Of a stretch of 50,922 bases of DNA, positions 41,645 to 48,379 are shown piece after piece. Numbering within the stretch: position 1 is the stretch's first letter; every line of letters starts with the position of its first letter. The DNA is from JBCAWW01 sp039024315 (GTDB lineage: Bacteria; Bacteroidota; Bacteroidia; J057): contig JBCCQN010000034.1 in NCBI GenBank assembly GCA_039024315.1, positions 1-50,922 on the forward strand. The letters are read 5' to 3'. Made by a program: the position numbers and the translations under genes. The notes under the pieces were generated by a model. It worked only from the letters and a program-made list of their open reading frames with translations, ran no database searches and was not told the origin of the DNA.

Positions 41645-44050
41645 TTATTCTTCCATCTGACCTCGATAGTGATAGCTATCGTAGCCATATTTAAAGCTTT
41701 TGTGGCTCACATCGTTGAGGATCAAGTAGAGATTTTCCAAATGCCCTTTATTGACCATCTTATTGAGGGAGTTGATATAGCCGATCCGAGAATAGCCTTC
41801 CCTCACCACATAAAAGTTGTAGTTGATGTACTTGGAAAGCAACAAAAAGTCCGAAACTAGACCCACAGGTGGCATATCTAAGATGATATAATCATATTCC
41901 TCTTTGATATTGAGGATCAAATTGCGCATGCGCGAACTATTGATCCATTTCTGGGCTTCGCCACCATTCATGGGGAAAGTCGGGATAAAATGGAGATGAT
42001 CGTTTTCGAAGGAATAAATGATCTCATTGAGGTAATCGACTTCGCCGCGGAGGTAATGACTCAAGCCTTTTTTCATTTGCGGTTCGAAATAGCGCACCAA
42101 GCTTGGCTTCCTTAAATCTAAATCGATCAACAAGATTTTATGGTCCGACTCTGCTAAGCTCTTGGCCAAATTTGCCGCCGTAAAGGTCTTGCCTTCTCCT
42201 GATACGGTAGAAGTAAATCCAACCACTGAGGTTTTATCACCGGGGGGGCAAAGAAACTGTAGATTTGCGCTAAGGTCTCGCATCGATTCCGCCACTTGCC
42301 AAGTGGATTCACTCGGAATCAGTGCCTCATTATTATTTTCCTGATGCGCAATACTGACCATGACCGGTACTTTGGTCAAGCGTTCCAAATGGTCGAGACT
42401 GTCGATAAACTCTTTCTGCGGTTTTTGCAACAATATCACCGCCATAGGGACCAAAAGGCCTCCCAATAAGCCAAATACCAGTAATAGTTTCTTTTGGGGC
42501 GCAATCGGATCGGAACCTTTCATGCGAGGCTCATCTAAGATGCGGGAATCCGCGATTTTTTCAGATTTGGCAATACCGACTTCTGCTAGTCTTTGTTGCA
42601 AATAGTTGTACAGATTTTCGTTGAGGGTGTATTTTCGCTGGATTTCTACTAGAGCCTTTTCATTGCCGGGTAAACGAGCTAATGTCGATTCTATTTTACC
42701 GATACGACTGCGGTTATCTTTCAGAGTAGTAGAGGTAGTACGGCTCAGACTTTGGAGATTCTTTTGCAAAGAACGCTTAGTAGATTTGATTTGACTATTG
42801 ACAATTTGCATATCATAGCTACCATCTCCTGCGGAGTAAGCCATTCTCAATTTCTCAGAGTTTAGACGCTTTAACTCCATCACCAAATCATTGACTACTG
42901 GATCAGAAACTCCCATACGACTAGGGGCTACGATATCTTCAATAGCGGTGCTATCATCTAGATTGGAGAGTAGATTTTGATAATATTTCTCGTTGAGCTG
43001 TAGGACCGCTTTTTCAGATTCGAGGGTTTCTAATTGCCCCAAAGCACTCTGAGCCGTAAAGTTTAGGTCAATCGCGCGATTGTTTCGGCGAAAACTTTCA
43101 AGCTTTTTCTCCGCTGTCTGCAGAGAGTCGCGAATACTATTGACCTGATCTTCGATAAAGGATAAGGTCGAAGAAGCAGCTTCATTTTTTTCGGCAAGCT
43201 TGGTTTGGATATAGGTATCGTTTAAGGCATTGAGAAAGTCAATTTCTTTTTGTACCAGCTCGCCCGTGCTCTTGATCTCGAGTATACTCGCCTCTAAATC
43301 AATAGTTTGAATAATTTGACGATCTTTGTAGCTACTCGCTAGGCTATTTAGATCATAAAGGGTAAACTCCAAATCTTTACCTTCAAACTCACTATCGCTG
43401 ACAGGTGGGTCAGCTTTTTGGAGCGTGAAGCTAAAGTATTGATGATTGATGCGTTCGCCAAAGGCGTACTCCCCCCTAAAATTAAACTCACTCTCGACTA
43501 AGCGTTGACTGAGAGTCAAAGGATCAAAAAGACTAAACTCATCTTCATTCATTTCCAACAGAAATCGCTCATTAGATAGCAGACTCACCTTAAAGGGTAC
43601 GCCTCCTATCTGTTGAGAAGAATCATTGATCACGACCTCAAAAGGGAAATGATGGTAATGTTCTCTCCGGTGCAATCCCAACCATTTGCTACTATGATAA
43701 GAGACTCCAAAATCAAGTCTCTTCAAGGCTTCCTTGACCAAGTTAAAAGAGCTAAGAATGCCAATTTCATTTTTGAGGTTTTTTTGCCCCCCTCCAAGCT
43801 TCAGTTCTCCTTCAACAAAAACACTTTGGCCTAAACTGCGCTCTCCATCTCCTTCATCGATCAATAGCATGGTATTGACCTCATAAACGGGCGCGGCAAC
43901 CTTGCCATAAAACAAAGCAATCGCCATCGCAATGGGTACAGAAACAGCAAACCAATACCAACGACGCTTAATCTTATTAATAAAGCGTGAGATATCCTTA
44001 GCTTGAAAACTATCAATCAGATAGACTTCCTGATTATCCAATTTTTTCAT
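41645..44050 (-). CDS. Polysaccharide co-polymerase with tyrosine autokinase domain (Wzc-like)
   Basis: An 801-residue inner-membrane protein that controls chain length and export. The N-terminal Wzz domain starts after a first membrane helix (RRWYWFAVSVPIAMAIALFYG, about 30-50). A long periplasmic coiled coil follows, then a second helix (KLLLVFGLLGGLLVPMAVIL, near 500-520). The cytosolic BY-kinase has Walker A SGEGKTFTAANLAKSLA, Walker A' LIDLDLRKPSL and Walker B YIILDMPPVG. A Tyr-rich tail (FKYGYDSYHYRG) is the autophosphorylation cluster. It is fused in one chain, as in proteobacterial Wzc. No tyrosine phosphatase gene is seen. Two hairpin-motif copies lie in the periplasmic part. Confidence 0.93.
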   Translation of the reverse strand: MKKLDNQEVYLIDSFQAKDISRFINKIKRRWYWFAVSVPIAMAIALFYGKVAAPVYEVNTMLLIDEGDGERSLGQSVFVEGELKLGGGQKNLKNEIGILSSFNLVKEALKRLDFGVSYHSSKWLGLHRREHYHHFPFEVVINDSSQQIGGVPFKVSLLSNERFLLEMNEDEFSLFDPLTLSQRLVESEFNFRGEYAFGERINHQYFSFTLQKADPPVSDSEFEGKDLEFTLYDLNSLASSYKDRQIIQTIDLEASILEIKSTGELVQKEIDFLNALNDTYIQTKLAEKNEAASSTLSFIEDQVNSIRDSLQTAEKKLESFRRNNRAIDLNFTAQSALGQLETLESEKAVLQLNEKYYQNLLSNLDDSTAIEDIVAPSRMGVSDPVVNDLVMELKRLNSEKLRMAYSAGDGSYDMQIVNSQIKSTKRSLQKNLQSLSRTTSTTLKDNRSRIGKIESTLARLPGNEKALVEIQRKYTLNENLYNYLQQRLAEVGIAKSEKIADSRILDEPRMKGSDPIAPQKKLLLVFGLLGGLLVPMAVILLQKPQKEFIDSLDHLERLTKVPVMVSIAHQENNNEALIPSESTWQVAESMRDLSANLQFLCPPGDKTSVVGFTSTVSGEGKTFTAANLAKSLAESDHKILLIDLDLRKPSLVRYFEPQMKKGLSHYLRGEVDYLNEIIYSFENDHLHFIPTFPMNGGEAQKWINSSRMRNLILNIKEEYDYIILDMPPVGLVSDFLLLSKYINYNFYVVREGYSRIGYINSLNKMVNKGHLENLYLILNDVSHKSFKYGYDSYHYRGQMEE
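42761..42778 (+). repeat. Hairpin-tail motif with an A/T stem, in the Wzc-like gene
   Basis: CTTT-TGC-AAAG-AACGCTT: perfect stem, TGC loop, full tail. The only AT-rich stem seen, so pairing rather than sequence is kept. Codes on the other strand for TKRSLQKN in the coiled coil. Confidence 0.75.
43451..43466 (-). repeat. Second hairpin-tail motif in the Wzc-like gene
   Basis: The plus strand reads GCGTT-CGCC-AAA-GGCG: perfect stem; codes for YAFGERIN. Confidence 0.65.
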
Positions 44051-44072
44051 ATCATTTGAGTGAGGGCGAGAT

Positions 44073-44912
44073 TTATGGCTGGCGAGAAGTTACAATGACA
44101 TTAGCGATCAAGGTCACCACCGAAACCGCAGAGATCACGATACTGGCAGTATTGGCGTTGGTTCGGAAAGCCCATGCTTTGACGGGCTCTACATAAATCA
44201 TATCGTTGGGCTGTAAGTAGTAATATTCACTTGACATAAGTTCCGAGCTTGTCAAGTTGAGATAAGCTGTTTTTACCCCATTTTCGGTTTCTCGCACAAT
44301 CTTGAGACGTTCTCGATTGCCATACTCGGTCAAATCTCCCGCTATGCCCAGCGCTTCGTACAAGGTCACGTAGTCATTATAGATGTAATGCTGGCCCGGT
44401 ATATTGACTTCTCCCAGGATTGTCAAACGAAAGTTGGCTAGTTTGACAGAAGAAGAAACCAATTTTAGATGAGGGATTAACAGGCTGTCCAGCTCTGCCT
44501 TGATTTCCATCGTCGTCTTACCGGCCACCATCATTTCTCCTACCAAAGGCAGGTTGATTGTCCCTTTTTTGGTGATCGTGTAGCTATTGAGATAGATCGC
44601 AGCAGTGGGCGAATTCCCTCCCCCTGAAAGCGCACTATTGCCTGCCGTCTCGGCATTGAACAGTTGATAAGAATTACCTTCGTAATTACTTACATTGATC
44701 ACTAAATTATCATTGGCCTTGACGCGATAATCGCGTAGCGGCTCATTGGCGTATTCTTTGATAGGATGAGTGATATATTCTTCTGCGGGGAGAGCATCTT
44801 CCTGCATATAGACCATAGTAGGAAAACGCACGCAAGAAGTAGCAAATAAGCTGAGGCAAAGTAATGAAATGAGTACTACCAACTTAGGGTGAGTCTCAAT
44901 GGTATGTTTCAT
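44073..44912 (-). CDS. Polysaccharide export lipoprotein (Wza-like)
   Basis: Outer-membrane or periplasmic channel protein for polymer export. A signal peptide ends in a lipobox with acylated Cys27 (LFATSC). The poly-export (PES) domain begins YRVKANDNLVINVSNYEG, followed by GTINLPLVGEMMVAGKTTMEIK and an SLBB-like segment (FRLTILGEVNIPGQHYIYN). A C-terminal hydrophobic helix (TASIVISAVSVVTLIANVIV) may be the membrane span, as in bacteroidete versions. It is 22 bp upstream of the Wzc-like gene and probably docks with it. Confidence 0.92.
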   Translation of the reverse strand: MKHTIETHPKLVVLISLLCLSLFATSCVRFPTMVYMQEDALPAEEYITHPIKEYANEPLRDYRVKANDNLVINVSNYEGNSYQLFNAETAGNSALSGGGNSPTAAIYLNSYTITKKGTINLPLVGEMMVAGKTTMEIKAELDSLLIPHLKLVSSSVKLANFRLTILGEVNIPGQHYIYNDYVTLYEALGIAGDLTEYGNRERLKIVRETENGVKTAYLNLTSSELMSSEYYYLQPNDMIYVEPVKAWAFRTNANTASIVISAVSVVTLIANVIVTSRQP

Positions 44913-44948
44913 AAAGTTCTATCTCTTTCCAAACCCTTCTCTGAGTGT

Positions 44949-46454
44949 CTAATAAAAAGGGACCGTAATAGTGTGTTTACTTGATACTCTTTTGCGCATG
45001 ACGGTAGCGGGATTCCAGCTTGGCATATTTGCTACCAACCTTTTCGCCTCGTCATCACAACCGTAGCCAATTCCTCTGATGACAAAAGGATTGATGACTC
45101 TACCTTCCACATCTACTTCAAAACCAATCACCACATCACCTTTGATATCTTTGCGCTTAGCCGCTTTGGGGTAACGCATATTTTTGGCGAAATAAGTGAG
45201 TATGGCTGCTTTGCCGCCTAAGAAGGAAGCATCGCGGCTGTTTTGCGCTATTTCGGCAAGGGATAAAGAACTATTTGCAGCAGTATCTGCTGGCTGCTTA
45301 TTGGGATTTGCTTGATTTGGGTTGACCGCCTCAGCAATATTTTCTTTGGGAGAGTTAAGGGAGTCATTAAGGCTTTCAGGCTGTTCTGTTTGACTAGCGT
45401 TCGTTTCCGTAGGATTAGTCAAAGCGCCTGTATTTGAGATATTTGCCCCCTCTTTGATGCCTGTCGGATCATCTATCGAGGCTATGGCGTCCCTTAGCTT
45501 TGGGATGCTATCCGGCTTCGCCGAACGCTCAGTCAATGCTTCCATTTCTATAGCTGTCAACGATTCACTGTACTGAACAGTAGTATCGCTTAGGGCTTCG
45601 TCCTTATTGGGCTTCGTTTGATGATTGGCGACAGGTTCTACCGACAATTTAGGGCCGAGATTTCTTTCTCTACTGCCATTTTCACTACCGTCTGGCCAAA
45701 GTAAAAAACCGGCGATCCCAAATAAGACCAAACCGGGAACGACTATTCGATACCTCCGCCAATCGATTTCGACTCCTTCTGGCATGCCAGGCAAACTCAA
45801 ACTAGGTAAGCTGATACTGGACAGACTAGGCAACTTAGGTCTAGCTGGTAGTTTGGGTACCTTGGCGCTTATCTTAGGAGCTTTAGGGATGGATACCGAA
45901 ATACTAGGTAAAGACGGCAACTTGGGCAGTTCTGGCAACTTCGGAACGCGAACTCGCTTAGGATCAGGCAATAGCGGTGATCCTGATTGGGGAACCAAAA
46001 CTTGAATCTCTGCGCCATTATTAGACTGCCAGCTGATATTTTTACTGTGTACAGTCTCCGCTTTGATCTTCTTCACCATGCGGCGGATTGAAATAGGCTG
46101 GGTTTCAAACGACTCCGAATCAAGGTGATCCGTTTCAGCTTGTATCCCTGCTTCCCATATCCACCCTACTGGCAAATACTCCGCAAATTCATTCGTGATC
46201 TCGCGCTTTACCTCATTAGCAATTGCGCCAGAATATACCGCTAGTACATTCAGATTAGAAGGCACCCCAAAAGCAGTACGATCATAATAGGATTCCACCT
46301 CTACCCTGATCTGACGAAATAAATTATCGAGATCGCTTGGAAAGTGGTAGTTCTTTAAGGACAAATAAGGCTGATCTCCGAACGGAAGTAGTTCGGTGAT
46401 TCTACCATTTATGCCTAGGTAAAGATTGGATCTTGTAAAGATGAGGAATACCAT
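44949..46454 (-). CDS. TonB C-terminal protein with a novel cytosolic N-domain and KLPxLP repeat
   Basis: A 501-residue protein at the head of the exopolysaccharide run, 36 bp upstream of the Wza-like gene. Residues 1-150 form a domain that I do not recognise (FTRSNLYLGINGRITELLPF at the N-terminus). Residues about 160-225 are a Pro/Leu/Lys/Ser repeat (VPKLPELPKLPSLPSISVS type). One membrane helix follows (IVVPGLVLFGIAGFLLW, about 233-252), then a low-complexity spacer rich in Asn/Thr/Glu and a TonB_C domain at the end (MRYPKAAKRKDIKGDVVIGF, last about 90 residues). The helix order puts the unknown domain in the cytosol and the TonB domain in the periplasm. It could energise a TonB-dependent transporter or sense the envelope for the operon (inference). 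Confidence 0.75.
   Translation of the reverse strand: MVFLIFTRSNLYLGINGRITELLPFGDQPYLSLKNYHFPSDLDNLFRQIRVEVESYYDRTAFGVPSNLNVLAVYSGAIANEVKREITNEFAEYLPVGWIWEAGIQAETDHLDSESFETQPISIRRMVKKIKAETVHSKNISWQSNNGAEIQVLVPQSGSPLLPDPKRVRVPKLPELPKLPSLPSISVSIPKAPKISAKVPKLPARPKLPSLSSISLPSLSLPGMPEGVEIDWRRYRIVVPGLVLFGIAGFLLWPDGSENGSRERNLGPKLSVEPVANHQTKPNKDEALSDTTVQYSESLTAIEMEALTERSAKPDSIPKLRDAIASIDDPTGIKEGANISNTGALTNPTETNASQTEQPESLNDSLNSPKENIAEAVNPNQANPNKQPADTAANSSLSLAEIAQNSRDASFLGGKAAILTYFAKNMRYPKAAKRKDIKGDVVIGFEVDVEGRVINPFVIRGIGYGCDDEAKRLVANMPSWNPATVMRKRVSSKHTITVPFY
45513..45530 (+). repeat. Hairpin-tail motif in the TonB-like spacer
   Basis: CGGC-TTC-GCCG-AACGCTC: perfect stem, TTC loop, full tail. Codes on the other strand for TERSAKPD in the low-complexity periplasmic spacer. 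Confidence 0.8.
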
Positions 46455-46615
46455 ATATTGTTGTATTGCTCTTTTTGGACGTATAAAAGTCAGTATAAGC
46501 CGCTCTTAATTCAAGACTTTAGCGCCTAATCGACATATACGCTTCCTGATCGGTTGATATAGCCGAACAGATGTCAAAAGCAATACAACAAAACCCTTAC
46601 CATTTTCAGTGAGTT

Positions 46616-48145
46616 TTAACGTTTTTGTATTTTCCCCGAAGCATTACCCAAATCCGAAACAAGCTGATAGTGATATATTCCAGCAGGAATTTTATCCATA
46701 TTCTCTAAAATAATCTGCTGTGGTCCTATCGATAAATAGGACTTTTCAGTTTTTGAGACTAGCTGTCCCTGCTGGTTGTAAAGCCTCAGTGATACCTTAG
46801 AAGGGGCACTTAAGCTAAAACCAATTTGTAGTCGATCAGTCATCGGATTGGGCCACGCCTTCACAAGTAAATTTTGTTCGGGCTCTAGGGAGGTACTAAG
46901 CCCCCCTTGGGTAATCAACTCATCTCCAGCCTGATAAGCCAAGAAATGAAAGTAAACCAAAAACATTTCGTCAGAGGTATTTAGGCCGGCACAGATATCC
47001 TGAGGAGGACTATTGGGATTATGGGGATTGGCGCTAGTATTGTCATAAACGGCTCTTGCGTACAAGGTGCTTAGAGCCGGCAGTCGTTGTACATTACGGA
47101 AGAAGTAAAATCCCTGCCATTCAAAGTCCCAGTCCGGAATTCGAATCATCGGCAAGGTATCTCCTTGAGGAGAGACCGAATATACTTCCCAACTTTTGCC
47201 CAATAAGTGCATATGGGGAAAAACACTCAGGATGGAGTAATCCTGCTGGAGCAAAATACCTGGGATCGCTTTATTGATCACAAGGCTATCGTTGGCGGGC
47301 ACACAAAAGTTCCAATCACTTACGATGGGTTCGGCTTCGATCTCTCTATGATTAAGCGTTCCCGCAGGGTGAAAATAAAAATTGACTGCCGTACTATCCA
47401 TTTGACCGGCACTCCCACTGGGGTAATGCATAGCAATAATCACATTTGAATTAGCATTCATGGTGATCCCCATCGGCGGACTAGTCTCAGGAAAAATGGT
47501 AGGGTTAGCACCAGGGGTATAACCCGTGATTAGTTTACCTCCAGGAGGGCTCCCACAATTGAAAATGGGGCCAGGATTGAGAGATCCACTGTTATCAATA
47601 TAGATCAAAGCGTGATGGACAATCTCCCGATTGCCTGGAATCACTTCTATCGCCTTGATGACTCTGCCTTGAGTGAGACCGCTGGGCACCACAAAACAGA
47701 TGTAATCATCAGATAGATCGGCACTACTGACATAGCTTGGCATCCTCACCTGTAAATCGGGATTGGCTAAGGTCCCCTCGTCTGGAAAAGTAGGTACATC
47801 TGGGGTCAATGTGGGGTCTCCCTCTGGTGCGCCATCGTTGACCCAGTCATTGATCATATCAATCTCTGTTTGACTTAGTACGCGCTCATCTGCATAATGC
47901 TGATAGCTCACATCAGCCGGATAAGGAGGCATCTCTCCGATATTAGTCGCCCAAGCAATACTATTGCGCATGAGATAAGCGTCTTGATAGGTTTCAATCG
48001 CAAAAGGCGCTACCCCACCCTGTCGGTGGCAGGAAGTACAGTTATCGAAGAGGATCTCTGCAATATCCTCACTAAAGGTCAGGCCTTGGGCAAAAAGACT
48101 GACTGAGAAAAAGACCAGACCACATAAAGTCAAAAGGCTTTTCAT
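46616..48145 (-). CDS. Secreted heme/copper type II monooxygenase-like protein, T9SS cargo
   Basis: A 509-residue exported protein. After the signal peptide comes a c-type heme motif (NCTSCH, Cys36/Cys39/His40) in a short cytochrome-like domain. The central part resembles copper type II ascorbate-dependent monooxygenases: VHHALIYID (near 176), AMHYPSG (near 242) and FPHMHLLGKSWE (near 310), which supply His pairs and a candidate HxH. A T9SS type A sorting domain ends the protein (AWPNPMTDRLQIGFS). A role in oxidising a secreted substrate with heme feeding electrons to copper is plausible but not shown. It is divergent from the SusC gene, with 234 bp between starts. Confidence 0.75.
   Translation of the reverse strand: MKSLLTLCGLVFFSVSLFAQGLTFSEDIAEILFDNCTSCHRQGGVAPFAIETYQDAYLMRNSIAWATNIGEMPPYPADVSYQHYADERVLSQTEIDMINDWVNDGAPEGDPTLTPDVPTFPDEGTLANPDLQVRMPSYVSSADLSDDYICFVVPSGLTQGRVIKAIEVIPGNREIVHHALIYIDNSGSLNPGPIFNCGSPPGGKLITGYTPGANPTIFPETSPPMGITMNANSNVIIAMHYPSGSAGQMDSTAVNFYFHPAGTLNHREIEAEPIVSDWNFCVPANDSLVINKAIPGILLQQDYSILSVFPHMHLLGKSWEVYSVSPQGDTLPMIRIPDWDFEWQGFYFFRNVQRLPALSTLYARAVYDNTSANPHNPNSPPQDICAGLNTSDEMFLVYFHFLAYQAGDELITQGGLSTSLEPEQNLLVKAWPNPMTDRLQIGFSLSAPSKVSLRLYNQQGQLVSKTEKSYLSIGPQQIILENMDKIPAGIYHYQLVSDLGNASGKIQKR
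47356..47369 (-). repeat. Hairpin-tail motif in the monooxygenase-like gene
   Basis: The plus strand reads GCGTT-CCC-GCA-GGG (3-bp stem, TGC loop on the motif strand); codes for HPAGTLN. Confidence 0.5.
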
Positions 48146-48379
48146 AAGTAATAAATGTTAGTAGTGTTACAAGAGATAATGTACAAACAGCCTTATAAGC
48201 TAGACCAGCACATATGATCAAAGTTTAATATTGCCAGTGTATTTCAAGATACTAAAACAGCCATTCAATTTTTCATCCAGCCTTAGCATCAATTAACTAA
48301 GATTTAGTAATGGCTTTTCATTGGCACTATCACTGATTGGCTTATTGCGAGTGAATGCTATAACTACAATTTACTTCTT

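Noticed and set aside
48219..48247. TTG plus TAAACTTTG on the minus strand as a promoter of the monooxygenase-like gene
   Set aside because: The -7 box has one base too many and the region is AT-rich; not strong enough to annotate.
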